The translations under genes were made by a program, and so were the position numbers. From contig NZ_JAAVJD010000016.1 of assembly GCF_012033735.1 (NCBI RefSeq), forward strand, positions 1 to 43,864: a DNA stretch of 43,864 nt. The letters run 5' to 3'. This document shows, piece by piece, positions 8,876-18,066 of this stretch. Within the stretch, counting starts at the first letter, position 1; every line of letters begins with the position of its first letter. The stretch comes from Streptomyces lonarensis (GTDB taxonomy: Bacteria > Actinomycetota > Actinomycetes > Streptomycetales > Streptomycetaceae). A model generated the notes under the pieces. The model was not told where the DNA came from. It worked only from the letters and a program-made list of their open reading frames with translations, and did no database searches.

Positions 8876-9080
8876 CCCGCACACCCCCGCTCGCTCTGGC
8901 CCCGCGCGCCGCCCCCGACCGGCGCGCGGGACGAGCGGGAACAGCGCGCCGGGCGACGCGGGTTGCGCAGTGACGGCGCGCATCGCCTCGACTCCCCCGG
9001 TCCGCGCGCCGCCCGCCCGCCACGCCCCTCCGCACTCCGGCGCCCGGTGAACTGCCGTAGGCACTGGGGACCGGGGCCGC

Positions 9081-9114
9081 GTCGGGGTGGTGCGTCGCCC
9101 GCACCACCCTCGAC
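9081..9114 (-). terminator. Terminator after the S41 protease gene
   Basis: A 10-bp perfect stem (9085-9094 with 9100-9109) has a 5-nt loop and extends by 4 bp past a one-base bulge. It starts 8 nt after the stop of the minus-strand gene. Confidence 0.75.
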
Positions 9115-9121
9115 GCGGTGC

Positions 9122-12100
9122 TCACCCGATCCGGGGCGGCGCGGGCGGCGTCATGGTGCCGACGCGCTCCAGCTGGTCGAGCACGGTGCTCAGGGCCTCA
9201 TCGAGCTGCGGGTCCCGGCCCGCGACCCAGTCCTGCGGGGAGACGGGAACCTCGACGTCGGGGTCGACACCGTAGTTCTCCACCTCCCAACCGGGGCCGT
9301 CCAGCCAGATCGCGTACTTGGGCTGAGTGGTGTGGGTGCCGTCGACGAGTGAGTAGCGTCCGTCGATGCCGACGACGCCACCCCAGGTGCGGGTCCCGAT
9401 GACGGGGCCCAGCCCCAACTGCTTGAACGACGAGGTGACGATGTCCCCGTCGGAGCCCGAGAACTCGTCGCAGAGCGCGACCATCGGCCCCCGCGGGGCC
9501 TCGGCGGGGAAGGTGACCGGCCGGGCACCGCGGATGACGTCCCATCCGATGACGCGGCGGGACAGCTTCTCGATGATCAGCTGGGAGGTGTGGCCTCCGC
9601 GGTTCTCGCGGACGTCCACGACGAGGCCGTCGCGGTTGATCTCTGTCCGGAGGTCGCGGTGGAGCTGGGCCCAGCCCGCGCCGGTCATGTCGGGGACGTG
9701 CAGGTAGCCCAGGCGGCCGCCGGACCTGCGGTGCACCTCCTCGCGGCGGGACCGCACCAGGTCCTGGTAGCGCAGTGCCTCCTCGCTCCGCACCGGCACC
9801 ACGACGACCTGTCGGCGCGGCCCGCCGTCGGCGGGCTCCACCGTCAGCTCGACGGCCTGGTCGGCGGTCCCCGCGAGCAGCGGGGCCACACCGGCCACCG
9901 GATCCACGGGGCGGCCGTCCACCGCCACGAGCGCGTCCCCCGCGCGGACCGCGACCCCGGGGGCCGTCAGCGGGGACCGGGCGTGCGGGTCCGAGCTCTC
10001 CGACGGCAGGACCCGGTCGACGCGCCACGCGCCGTCGTCGTGGCGGGAGATGTCGGCGCCGAGCAGTCCCTGGCGCCGCGACGCCGGGGTGTGGCGGCCC
10101 GCCGGAATGATGTAGGCGTGGGAGGTGTACAGCTCGCCGACGACCTCCCACAGCAGGTCGGTGAGGTCGTCGTGGGTGCCGACGGCCTCCACCAGGGGGC
10201 GGTACTCGGCGAGGACCGCGTCCCAGTCGACCCCGCCCATGTCCTCGCGCCAGAAGTTGTCGCGCATCAGACGGCCGCATTCGTCGAACATCTGCCGCCA
10301 CTCCGCGGCGGGGTCGACGGTGACACGGACGCGGCCGAGGTCGATCCGCTGGTTGCGGTCGTCGTCGCCGTCGAGCTTGTCCGCGTCGGCGTCGGCGGGC
10401 ACCGCCCGCAGCTTGCCGCCCGCCCGCAGCACCACCTGGCGGCCGTCGCCGGTCACCTCGTAGTCCTCCGCGCGCTCCGTGAGGGTGCCGGCCCGGCGCC
10501 GCGAGAGGTCGTAGCGCCGCAGTCTGGTCTCCGGGGTGTCCTCGGCGCCGGTGCCGAGGACACCGGAGACGGGGTGCTCCAACCACAGCACCCCGGTGGC
10601 GGAGGCGCGGAGCTGCGAGCAGGTGGCCGCGTCCACCGGGAACGGCACGACCCGGTCGGCGAGCCCCTCCAGATCGACACGGGTGGCGGGCGGGGCGTTC
10701 CGCGGCTTCGGGGCGTCGGGGCCCTCGGCGGCGTCCGCGTGCTCCGCAGCGGGCGCGTCCCCGTCCTGCGGGGTGTCCGACGTGGTCGCGGCCTGCTCCG
10801 CGCCGTCGTCGTCGGCCCCGTTGGGGCGGCCGTGGCGCTGGGGGCCGAAGGGCGACAGCGCGTCGGCGGCCAGCGTGAGCAGGTGGGGTCGGCCACCGGC
10901 GGAGAACCCGAGGTCGAAGACGTGCGCGTCGTAGACCGGGTCGAAGGTGCGCTCGGAGAGGAAGGCCAGGTGCTTGCCGTCGCGGGTGAAGGCGGGTGAG
11001 AAGTCCTTGAAGCGGGCGGGGGTCGCCTCGTGAACGGTTCGCTGCGTGAGGTCGGCCAGCTTGAGCTGCCGGAGCGGCTGCACAGCGGGGTGCGACCAGG
11101 CGAGCCAGCGCGAGTCCGGTGAGAAGGCGAGGCCGTCGACGTCGCCGTTGTCGGAGCGGTCGAGCTCGGTGATCTCGCCCTCCGCGAGGTCCACCAGCAG
11201 CAGGCGGCCGTCGTGCGAGGCCACGGCGGCCGTGGCCCCGTCGGGCGAGACGCGGAGTTCGAGCACCCGGCCGAGGCCGCCGGACGCCAGAAGGCGCGGC
11301 CCCGCGTCGTCGGGGTCGGGCGCGGCCGGCGCCAGCGCGAGCGCGTCGTCGCCCTCGGCGTCGGTGACCCACAGCACCTGGTCGGTGTCGTCGGCGCGGA
11401 AGGCCTGGGGCAGTCGTGCGCGGACCCCCGGTTCGGCGGCGAGGGCCCGGACGGGGCCGTCGCGGTGGGTGACCCAGTGGACCGTGCCGCGCGTCTCCAC
11501 GGCCGTCGCGCGACCGGTGTGGTCGGGGGCGAACCCCCCGAGGTTCTGCGCGGCGCTGACCGGCCGCGGCTGCCGGTCGGTCCGCGGGCCCGCGAAGCGG
11601 AAGTCGGGCCGGGCCGGTGCCGCGCCGGCGAGGTCCGCAAGAATCCACAGTTCGCCCCTGCGTGCGTAGACCACGCGGCGGCCGTCGGTAGCGGCCTGCC
11701 GTGCGTAGCCGCCGTCGAGCGGCGTGTGACGCCGCAGGTCGGAGCCGTCCGGGAGGGAGGAGTAGACGGCGCCGGTGCCCTCATGGTCGGAGAGGAAGGC
11801 GATGCGGTCGCCGACCCGCATCGGGCATTCCAGGTTGCCGTCGAGGTCGGCGTGGACGCGGCTGAACTCACCGTCACCGTCCGCGTCGATCCACAGCTTG
11901 CCTGCGGTACCGCCGCGGTACCGCTTCCAGCGGGCGGCGTCCCTGCCGCGGCTCTGACCCGCCGAGACGAGCAGGGTCGAGCCATCGGGCCCGGGCGCGA
12001 CCCCGCCGGTCTGGCCGTAGGGCAGCAGCCGGGCCGGGGAGCCGTCGATGGGGACGGCGTGCGCCCACGGCCGCAGGACGGAGGGGCGGCCGTGCGCGGT

Positions 12101-12427
12101 GAGCGCGAGGATCTCGTCGGGGGCGCCGTCCGCGCCAGGCAGCCAGTCGACGACCCGTGTGGCCGGGTTGCCCCAGTACGTGAGGCGGCGGGAGGGCCCG
12201 CCGTCCACCGAGGCCACGTGAACCTCGGGCTCACCGTCCCGGGTGGACGTCCACGCCACCCGGGCTCCGTCGGGCGAGATCCGGGGATTGGCGGCCGGCA
12301 CCCGGTCCGCGCTGATCCGCCACGCGCGGCCGCCGTCGAGAGGAGCGGCCCAGACGTCGTCCTCGGCGACAAAAGTGATCACGTCGCCCCGCAGGTGGGG
12401 GTGGCGAAGGTAGGAAGGTGAGTTCAT
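9122..12427 (-). CDS. Tricorn-type S41 serine protease
   Basis: The 1101-aa cytosolic protease has the tricorn layout. WD/PD40-like propeller repeats fill about 1-660, then come the C1 domain, a PDZ domain near 790-880 and the C2 catalytic domain. The predicted catalytic tetrad is His770 (ELYTSHAY), Ser992-Asp993 (FSGSDGD) and Glu1050 (WEVENYG). These spacings (222 and 58 residues) match archaeal tricorn (219 and 58). Tricorn cleaves proteasome-generated peptides, and actinomycetes also have proteasomes. An acidic Asp/Ala/Glu-rich linker of about 50 residues interrupts the second propeller region near residue 530-580. I chose ATG 12427 (M-N-S-P-S-Y-L-R-H-P) because a TAGGGT -10 lies 7 nt upstream; the frame extends to 12502. 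Divergent from the NSS transporter. Confidence 0.94.
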   Translation of the reverse strand: MNSPSYLRHPHLRGDVITFVAEDDVWAAPLDGGRAWRISADRVPAANPRISPDGARVAWTSTRDGEPEVHVASVDGGPSRRLTYWGNPATRVVDWLPGADGAPDEILALTAHGRPSVLRPWAHAVPIDGSPARLLPYGQTGGVAPGPDGSTLLVSAGQSRGRDAARWKRYRGGTAGKLWIDADGDGEFSRVHADLDGNLECPMRVGDRIAFLSDHEGTGAVYSSLPDGSDLRRHTPLDGGYARQAATDGRRVVYARRGELWILADLAGAAPARPDFRFAGPRTDRQPRPVSAAQNLGGFAPDHTGRATAVETRGTVHWVTHRDGPVRALAAEPGVRARLPQAFRADDTDQVLWVTDAEGDDALALAPAAPDPDDAGPRLLASGGLGRVLELRVSPDGATAAVASHDGRLLLVDLAEGEITELDRSDNGDVDGLAFSPDSRWLAWSHPAVQPLRQLKLADLTQRTVHEATPARFKDFSPAFTRDGKHLAFLSERTFDPVYDAHVFDLGFSAGGRPHLLTLAADALSPFGPQRHGRPNGADDDGAEQAATTSDTPQDGDAPAAEHADAAEGPDAPKPRNAPPATRVDLEGLADRVVPFPVDAATCSQLRASATGVLWLEHPVSGVLGTGAEDTPETRLRRYDLSRRRAGTLTERAEDYEVTGDGRQVVLRAGGKLRAVPADADADKLDGDDDRNQRIDLGRVRVTVDPAAEWRQMFDECGRLMRDNFWREDMGGVDWDAVLAEYRPLVEAVGTHDDLTDLLWEVVGELYTSHAYIIPAGRHTPASRRQGLLGADISRHDDGAWRVDRVLPSESSDPHARSPLTAPGVAVRAGDALVAVDGRPVDPVAGVAPLLAGTADQAVELTVEPADGGPRRQVVVVPVRSEEALRYQDLVRSRREEVHRRSGGRLGYLHVPDMTGAGWAQLHRDLRTEINRDGLVVDVRENRGGHTSQLIIEKLSRRVIGWDVIRGARPVTFPAEAPRGPMVALCDEFSGSDGDIVTSSFKQLGLGPVIGTRTWGGVVGIDGRYSLVDGTHTTQPKYAIWLDGPGWEVENYGVDPDVEVPVSPQDWVAGRDPQLDEALSTVLDQLERVGTMTPPAPPRIG

Positions 12428-12434
12428 CCCACCG

Positions 12435-12440
12435 ACCCTA
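12435..12440 (-). promoter_or_regulatory. -10 element TAGGGT of the S41 protease gene
   Basis: TAGGGT on the minus strand ends 7 nt before ATG 12427, again a leaderless arrangement. Confidence 0.5.
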
Positions 12441-12611
12441 TGAGCGCGACACGCCGGAACCAAGGGGCTTCCGGTGATCCGACTGGACGTTCGGTTCATC
12501 ATGCGGAAGGACGGAGGATTCGCGCCGGTGCGCTGTTAGCGTGCGCGGGTCGCGCGGCGAGGGCGTCGCCGCGCGTCTGCTCATCGGAAGAACCATGAAG
12601 GGTCTGGTGTC

Positions 12612-14282
12612 ATGTCCACACAGCCCCGGGAGCAGTGGAGCACCCGCGCGGGCTTCCTGTTCGCCGCGATCGGGTCGGCCGTCGGCCTGGGGAACATCTG
12701 GCGTTTCCCGGCCGTCGCCTACGAGGCGGGCGGCGGCGCGTTCCTGCTGCCGTACCTCATCGCGCTGCTGACTGCGGGCATCCCGCTGCTGATCCTGGAG
12801 TACACGATCGGCCGCCGGTACCGCGCCTCGGCGCCCGGGTCGTTCCGCCGCATGTGGCGCCCGGCCGAGGCATTGGGTTGGTGGCAGGTGGCCATCTGCT
12901 TCGTCATCGCCGCCTACTACGCGGTCATCCTGGCCTGGGCGGTCCGCTACGTCGGCTTCTCCGTCAACCTCAGCTGGGGAGACGACCCGGACGGGTACTT
13001 CTTCAACGACTTCCTGCGGGTCGGTGACGAGCCCGGCGCCATCACCTCGTTCGTCCCCGGCGTCGCATGGACGCTGCTGGCTGTCTGGCTGGTGACGCTC
13101 GTCGTCCTCTGGCTCGGGGTGCGGCGCGGGATCGAGTGGTGCAACCGCATCTTCATCCCACTGCTCATCGTCTTCTTCCTCGTCCTGGTGGCCCGGGCCC
13201 TGACCCTGGAGGGCGCACTCGACGGGCTCGACGCCTTCTTCCGGCCCGACTGGAGCGCGCTCACCGACAGCAGCGTGTGGATCGCCGCCTACGGTCAGAT
13301 CTTCTTCTCCCTCTCCGTCGGCTTCGGCGTCATGATCACCTACGCCTCCTACCTGAAGCGGAAGGTCGACCTCTCCGGATCGGCGCTCGCCGTCAGCTTC
13401 TCCAACTGCTCGTTCGAGCTGCTCGCCGGGATCGGGGTCTTCGCCGTCCTCGGCTTCATGGCGGCACAGTCCGGCGTTCCCGTGGACGAGGTGGTCAGCG
13501 AGGGCATCGGGCTCGCCTTCGTGGCGTTCCCGCAGATCGTCTCCCAGATGCCGGCCGGCGCCTTCTTCGGCGTGCTGTTCTTCGCCTCCCTGGTGGCAGC
13601 AGGCCTGACCTCGCTCATCAGCATCGTGCAGGTCATCGTCTCCGCGGTGCAGGAGCACACCGGCATCAGCCGCACCCGCGCGGTGCTGATCATCGGCGGC
13701 GCGCTCGCCGTCACCTCCACCGGCCTGTTCGCCACCGACGGCGGCCTCTACCTCCTCGACGCGGCCGACCACTTCATCAACAGCTACGGCGTCACCCTGG
13801 CCGCGCTGGCCGTGCTGATCATCGTCTCCTGGTACCTGCGGAAGCTGCCGCAGCAGCAGGCCGAGGCGGACAGCAGCTCCAGCGTGCGGCTCGGCGTCTG
13901 GTGGCGGCTGTGCCTCGGCGTCATCACCCCGGCTGTGCTCGGCTGGATGATGGTGGACAGCCTCATCGGCGAGTTCCAGGAGAACTACGGCGACTTCCCC
14001 ACCTCGTTCCTGCTGTGGGCCGGATGGGGAGTCGCCGCCGGTGCGCTGCTCGTCGGCGTCGTGATGTCGCTGCTTCCCTGGCGGCGGGACGACCCGCATG
14101 CCCCGGAGAACGAGCCGGTGCCCGCCACCGCCGCGGGCGGGGCAGCGGGCGCCACCGGCGCCACTCCCCCCGGGACGGGCGCCCGGCCCGTCGAACCCGG
14201 CACGACCGGGGCGCCCCCCGCACCGGGCCCGGGACGCGAGCCCGGTGCCGACGACGACGGCACCACGGAAGGAAGCCGCTGA
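12612..14282 (+). CDS. NSS-family sodium-dependent amino acid transporter (large subunit)
   Basis: The 556-aa membrane protein is of the neurotransmitter:sodium symporter family. It opens with the hallmark TM1 GSAVGLGNIWRFP, where the unwound segment binds Na+ and substrate. About 12 hydrophobic segments can be traced to residue ~490, followed by a disordered Pro/Gly/Ala-rich cytosolic tail. The next gene, overlapping its stop, encodes the MetS-type small subunit. The pair therefore looks like MetPS of Corynebacterium glutamicum, a secondary importer of methionine and alanine. Substrate is inferred from that relationship. An AAGGG Shine-Dalgarno lies about 10 nt before the ATG. The divergent 184-bp spacer to the S41 protease must hold both promoters. 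Confidence 0.93.
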   Translation: MSTQPREQWSTRAGFLFAAIGSAVGLGNIWRFPAVAYEAGGGAFLLPYLIALLTAGIPLLILEYTIGRRYRASAPGSFRRMWRPAEALGWWQVAICFVIAAYYAVILAWAVRYVGFSVNLSWGDDPDGYFFNDFLRVGDEPGAITSFVPGVAWTLLAVWLVTLVVLWLGVRRGIEWCNRIFIPLLIVFFLVLVARALTLEGALDGLDAFFRPDWSALTDSSVWIAAYGQIFFSLSVGFGVMITYASYLKRKVDLSGSALAVSFSNCSFELLAGIGVFAVLGFMAAQSGVPVDEVVSEGIGLAFVAFPQIVSQMPAGAFFGVLFFASLVAAGLTSLISIVQVIVSAVQEHTGISRTRAVLIIGGALAVTSTGLFATDGGLYLLDAADHFINSYGVTLAALAVLIIVSWYLRKLPQQQAEADSSSSVRLGVWWRLCLGVITPAVLGWMMVDSLIGEFQENYGDFPTSFLLWAGWGVAAGALLVGVVMSLLPWRRDDPHAPENEPVPATAAGGAAGATGATPPGTGARPVEPGTTGAPPAPGPGREPGADDDGTTEGSR

Positions 14283-14416
14283 TGTCCACCAGCGCCATCG
14301 TCATGATGGTCGTCTCGATGACCCTGCTCTGGGGCGGCATGATCGCCGCCATGATCAACGTGCACCGCCGGCCCGACATGCAGCGCGAGTCCGCCGAGGA
14401 GACCTCCCGGGAGTGA
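14282..14416 (+). CDS. MetS-type small subunit of the NSS transporter
   Basis: The 44-aa protein has one membrane helix (about residues 5-26) and a short charged tail with H-R-R-P-D-M. The start ATG overlaps the stop of the large subunit (TGATG), ensuring coupled synthesis. In MetPS systems this small integral subunit is required for function of the NSS partner. Size, topology and position support the call; individual residues of the family are not diagnostic. Confidence 0.88.
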   Translation: MSTSAIVMMVVSMTLLWGGMIAAMINVHRRPDMQRESAEETSRE

Positions 14417-14470
14417 CGGGCCGTGCCGCGACACCGCGTCCCGGCACGACGCACACCCCCACATCGGCCG

Positions 14471-14506
14471 GTGATGCCCGGTGCCCGACCGGGCGCCGGG
14501 CATCAC
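14471..14506 (+). terminator. Terminator after the transporter operon
   Basis: An 11-bp perfect outer stem (14471-14481 with 14496-14506) encloses an inner GC-rich GCCCG/CGGGC pairing, 54 nt after the small-subunit stop. Confidence 0.8.
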
Positions 14507-14764
14507 GCGCGAGAAGCGACGTGGCGGACTCCACCGGCACGGCAGCGCACGGAGCAGCGGAAGAGCGGCGGGGCCGACGAACCGTGCCCTCGGTGCAGCA
14601 GACGGCCGGCCACGGAGAACAGCACTCCCGACAGCCGGCCGACACCCCCGCGCCCCGAGGTGGACACCTCCCGCCAGCCGCGTACCGTTCGCGCACCCGA
14701 CGCACGCGACGGCCACAGACAAACCGCAGGTAAGCGCAGGCGCAGCAGCGGGCTCAGCAGTGGC
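14507..14764. other. Intergenic spacer, nothing recognised
   Basis: About 260 bp between the transporter terminator and the 3' end of rsmE (convergent). No gene, RNA or clear second hairpin was recognised. Confidence 0.4.
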
Positions 14765-15508
14765 TCAGCCCCAGCGCCCCGTGCGGGCCAGCAGCACCGC
14801 CGCGGCCGCGGTCCCCGCGGTGGAGGTACGCAGCACGCTGCGGCCCAACCGCCTCGGCACGGCACCCGCAGCGGCCAGCTCTGCCAGCTCCTCCGGCGCG
14901 ACACCCCCTTCGGGGCCGACGACGACCAGGATCCGCCCGGTGCCGGGCAGTTCGGTGGTGGCGAGCGGCAGGTCGCCCTCCTCGTGCAGCACCACAGCGA
15001 GATCGGCCGCTGCCACCAGGGCGGCCAGCTGCCGTGTCGTCACCGGATCGGTGATCTCCGGGAACCGCAGCCGTCGCGCCTGCTTCCCGGCCTCCCGTGC
15101 GGTGGAACGCCACTTCGCCAACGCCTTCGCGCCGCGCTCCTCCCGCCAGCGGGTCACGCAGCGGGCCGCGGCCCACGGGACGACGGCGTCGACCCCGGTC
15201 TCCGTCATGGTCTCGACCGCGACCTCGCCCCGGTCACCCTTGGGCAGCGCCTGGACCACGGTGAGCCACGGCTCGGGCAGCGGCTCCCTCAACGGTTCCA
15301 CCACCTCGGCCAGCAACCGGTCCTTGCCCACGGTCTCGACGACCGTCGCCGACGCCCCCGCGCCCGCCCCGTCCGTGAGGGTCAGCGCCTCACCGGGGCG
15401 CAACCGCTTCACCGACACCGCATGACGCCCCTCCGGGCCGTCGAGCGTCAGGCGGGCTCCGGCGGCCGCCTCGGCGGCGTTGGGATGGAGGAACACCGGG
15501 GCCGTCAT
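14765..15508 (-). CDS. rsmE: 16S rRNA (uracil1498-N3)-methyltransferase RsmE
   Basis: The 247-aa SPOUT methyltransferase uses SAM to methylate U1498 of 16S rRNA in the assembled 30S subunit. The N-terminal PUA-like domain contains GPEGRHAVSVKRLRPGE. The C-terminal knot shows VVGPEGGVAPEEL and LGRSVLRTSTAGTAA. I chose ATG 15508 because translation from it begins M-T-A-P-V-F, the usual RsmE N-terminus, and because the sequence further upstream has no coding character. It lies downstream of dnaJ2 on the same strand, but a terminator-like hairpin follows dnaJ2. The 190-nt gap suggests its own promoter or partial read-through. Confidence 0.94.
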   Translation of the reverse strand: MTAPVFLHPNAAEAAAGARLTLDGPEGRHAVSVKRLRPGEALTLTDGAGAGASATVVETVGKDRLLAEVVEPLREPLPEPWLTVVQALPKGDRGEVAVETMTETGVDAVVPWAAARCVTRWREERGAKALAKWRSTAREAGKQARRLRFPEITDPVTTRQLAALVAAADLAVVLHEEGDLPLATTELPGTGRILVVVGPEGGVAPEELAELAAAGAVPRRLGRSVLRTSTAGTAAAAVLLARTGRWG

Positions 15509-15660
15509 GAGCGGAAGGAACTCCGTGGGTGGGTGGGATGGACCGGACGTGCCGGGCCGCGCGAACCGGCGGACACAGGCGGGTCGCCGCGGGGACCGCG
15601 TCCGTACGACCGGCACCGGGGTCGCCGCGCGCGGTGGCCGGCAGGGGGGCGGCGCAGCCG

Positions 15661-15693
15661 CGCCGGGGCCGTCACCGTGTGCCGGCCCCGGCG
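15661..15693 (-). terminator. Terminator after dnaJ2
   Basis: Arms CGCCGGGGCC (15661-15670) and GGCCCCGGCG (15684-15693) make a perfect 10-bp stem, 7 nt past the dnaJ stop on the minus strand. Confidence 0.7.
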
Positions 15694-15700
15694 CAGCCCG

Positions 15701-16828
15701 TCAGCGACCGTTGAACGCGTCCTTCAGCCTGCTGAAGAGGCCCTGCTGGCCGGGCTGGAACTGTCCGGAGGGGCGCTCCTCGTCCCGCAGCTCGGCGAGC
15801 TTCCGCAGCAGTTCCTCCTGCTCCGCGTCGAGCTTCTGCGGGGTCTGCACCTCGACGTGCACGATGAGGTCGCCGCGCCCGTTGCCCCGCAGATGCGTCA
15901 CGCCGTGGCCGTGCAGCGGGATCGACTGCCCGGACTGCGTGCCGGGACGGATGTCGACCTCCTGCATGCCGTCCAGCGTCTCCAGCGGTACCTGCGTGCC
16001 GAGCGCAGCCGCGGTCATCGGAACCGTCACCGTGCAGTGCAGGTCGTCGCCGCGCCGCTGGAACATGTCGTGCTGCTTCTCGCGGATCTCCACGAAGAGA
16101 TCGCCGGGCGGGCCGCCACCGGGGCCGACCTCGCCCTCACCGGCGAGCTGAATCCGGGTGCCGTTGTCCACACCTGCGGGGATCTTCACCGTCAGCGTCC
16201 GCCGGGAACGCACCCGACCGTCGCCCGCGCACTCCGGGCAGGGCGTCGGCACCACGGTGCCGAACCCCTGGCACTGCGGGCAGGGCCGCGAGGTCATGAC
16301 CTGGCCGAGGAACGACCGCGTGACCTGCGACACCTCGCCGCGCCCGCGGCACATGTCGCACGTCTGTGCCGAGGTCCCCGGAGCGGCACCTTCGCCGTCG
16401 CAGGTCTTGCAGATGGTGGCCGTGTCGACCTGGATCTCCTTCGTGGTCCCGAAGGTCGCCTCCTTGAGGTCGATCTCCAGGCGGATCATGGCGTCCTGAC
16501 CACGACGGGTCCGCGACTTCGGGCCGCGCTGCGCGGCGGTCCCGAAGAACGCGTCCATGATGTCGGAGAAGTTCCCGAAGTTGCCGCCGAACCCGGCCTG
16601 CCCGGCCGCGCCCCCCATGGGGTCGCCGCCGAGGTCGTACATCTGCTTCTTCTGCGGGTCGGAGAGCACCTCGTACGCGGTGTTGATCTCCTTGAAGCGC
16701 TCCTGCGTCTTCGGGTCGGGGTTCACGTCCGGGTGCAGCTCACGCGCCAGCCGGCGGAACGCCTTCTTGATCTCGTCCTGTGAGGCGTCCCGCTGCACGC
16801 CAAGGACCGCGTAGTAGTCAGTCGCCAC
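15701..16828 (-). CDS. dnaJ: DnaJ co-chaperone (DnaJ2-type)
   Basis: The 375-aa type I J-protein has its J domain in residues 1-70 with HPD at 32-34. A Gly/Phe-rich linker follows near 75-100. The zinc-finger region has four CxxCxGxG repeats (C-K-T-C, C-D-M-C, C-P-Q-C, C-P-E-C), and the C-terminal substrate-binding domains are present. It stimulates DnaK ATPase and delivers unfolded clients. The GTG start directly abuts the hrcA stop (TAA-GTG, zero spacing), so translation is probably coupled and the gene sits under the HrcA/CIRCE promoter. No grpE or dnaK is linked here, as expected when the dnaK operon carries another dnaJ elsewhere. Confidence 0.96.
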   Translation of the reverse strand: MATDYYAVLGVQRDASQDEIKKAFRRLARELHPDVNPDPKTQERFKEINTAYEVLSDPQKKQMYDLGGDPMGGAAGQAGFGGNFGNFSDIMDAFFGTAAQRGPKSRTRRGQDAMIRLEIDLKEATFGTTKEIQVDTATICKTCDGEGAAPGTSAQTCDMCRGRGEVSQVTRSFLGQVMTSRPCPQCQGFGTVVPTPCPECAGDGRVRSRRTLTVKIPAGVDNGTRIQLAGEGEVGPGGGPPGDLFVEIREKQHDMFQRRGDDLHCTVTVPMTAAALGTQVPLETLDGMQEVDIRPGTQSGQSIPLHGHGVTHLRGNGRGDLIVHVEVQTPQKLDAEQEELLRKLAELRDEERPSGQFQPGQQGLFSRLKDAFNGR

Positions 16829-17845
16829 TTATTTCTCCGCGAGAATCTGTCCGACGTACCGTGCCACCGCGCGCACGGCTCCCATCGTTCCGGGGTAATC
16901 CATCCTGGTCGGTCCGACCACGCCGAGCTTCGCCACGGCCTCGTCCCCAGAACCGTAGCCGACGGTCACGATCGACGTGGAGGTCAGCCCCTCGTGGGCG
17001 TTCTCCCGGCCGATGCTCACCGTCATCTCGGGGTCGTTGGCCTCACCCATGAGCCGGAGCATGACCACCTGCTCCTCCAGCGCCTCCAGCACCGGCCGGA
17101 TCGTCAGCGGGAAGTCGTGGCCGAAGCGCGTCAGGTTGGCGGTACCGCCGATCATCAGTCGCTCCTCCGTCTCCTCCACCAGTGTCTCCAGCAGTGTGGA
17201 CAACACCGTCTGGACCAGGCCACGGTCGTCGGTGTCGAACGACTCCGGGAGGTCCAGCACCAGACGCGGAACCTCGGTGAAGCGCTGCCCCGCCACCCGG
17301 GCGTTCAACCGTGCCCGCAGCTCCGCGAGCGAGGTGTCACCGAACGGCGCGGGACAATCCACCACCCGCTGCTCCACGCGACCGGTGTCGGTGATCAGCA
17401 CCAGCATCACCCGTGCGGGCGCCAGGGAGAGCAGTTCGACGTGGCGAACCGTCGAGCGGGACAGCGACGGGTACTGGACGACGGCGACCTGCCGCGTCAG
17501 CTGCGCCAGCAGCCGTACCGTCCTACCGACGACGTCGTCCAGGTCGACCGCGCCGTCCAGGAAGTTCTGGATCGCGCGGCGCTCCGGCACGGAGAGCGGC
17601 TTGACGTCGGCCAGTTTGTCGACGAAGAGCCGGTAGCCCTTGTCGGTGGGCACCCGGCCGGCGCTGGTGTGGGGCTGCGCGATGTAGCCCTCGTCCTCCA
17701 GTACCGCCATGTCGTTGCGCACCGTGGCGGGCGAGACCCGCAGGTCGTGCCGTTGTGTGAGCGCCTTGGAACCCACCGGCTCCTCGGTCCCCACGTAGTC
17801 CTGGACGATCGCCCGCAGCACCTCAAGCCTGCGTTCACTCAGCAT
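16829..17845 (-). CDS. hrcA: Heat-inducible transcription repressor HrcA
   Basis: The 338-aa repressor has an N-terminal winged helix ([14 protein letters not shown], then [10 protein letters not shown] in the recognition helix). The GAF-like HrcA domain fills the rest. HrcA binds CIRCE elements and represses chaperone genes, with GroEL as titrating cofactor. ATG 17845 is preceded by a strong GGGAGGTG Shine-Dalgarno. A CIRCE operator lies 38 nt upstream of the start, so the hrcA-dnaJ operon is autoregulated. This matches what is known for Streptomyces hrcA. Confidence 0.97.
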   Translation of the reverse strand: MLSERRLEVLRAIVQDYVGTEEPVGSKALTQRHDLRVSPATVRNDMAVLEDEGYIAQPHTSAGRVPTDKGYRLFVDKLADVKPLSVPERRAIQNFLDGAVDLDDVVGRTVRLLAQLTRQVAVVQYPSLSRSTVRHVELLSLAPARVMLVLITDTGRVEQRVVDCPAPFGDTSLAELRARLNARVAGQRFTEVPRLVLDLPESFDTDDRGLVQTVLSTLLETLVEETEERLMIGGTANLTRFGHDFPLTIRPVLEALEEQVVMLRLMGEANDPEMTVSIGRENAHEGLTSTSIVTVGYGSGDEAVAKLGVVGPTRMDYPGTMGAVRAVARYVGQILAEK

Positions 17846-17882
17846 GCCGCGCACCTCCCGTCCGGCGTCTCCGCTCGATATC

Positions 17883-17909
17883 CTGGCACTCGCGGGGCAC
17901 GAGTGCCAG
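17883..17909. promoter_or_regulatory. CIRCE operator of the hrcA-dnaJ operon
   Basis: CTGGCACTC - 9 nt - GAGTGCCAG is a perfect 9-bp inverted repeat with the diagnostic 9-nt spacer, matching the CIRCE consensus with GC-shifted outer bases. It lies just downstream of the predicted -10, where bound HrcA would block transcription. Confidence 0.92.
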
Positions 17910-17920
17910 GTCTCTGGATC

Positions 17921-17950
17921 AGTGTACGGCCGGGCGGCGCCATCGGGTAA
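17921..17950 (-). promoter_or_regulatory. hrcA promoter
   Basis: On the minus strand TTACCC (17950-17945) and TACACT (17926-17921) are 18 nt apart. The expected start lies a few bases before the CIRCE arm, consistent with repression by HrcA. Confidence 0.55.
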
Positions 17951-18054
17951 AGGGCTGCCCGGAGTTCTGGGACGTTCCCGGGCCGCGGCCGCCCTCCCCG
18001 CCGCCGGCATGGCCGCGCTGCGCCCCGCGGTGCCGCGCCGTCACGCCCTGAGGC

Positions 18055-18060
18055 TACTGT
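18055..18060 (+). promoter_or_regulatory. -10 element TACTGT of the MBL hydrolase gene
   Basis: TACTGT ends 6 nt before ATG 18067; leaderless arrangement. Confidence 0.45.
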
Positions 18061-18066
18061 CCCCGC

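Noticed and set aside
14423..16783. 786-codon + strand frame across rsmE and dnaJ
   Set aside because: Shadow of two well-supported minus-strand genes and their spacer; composition is non-coding.
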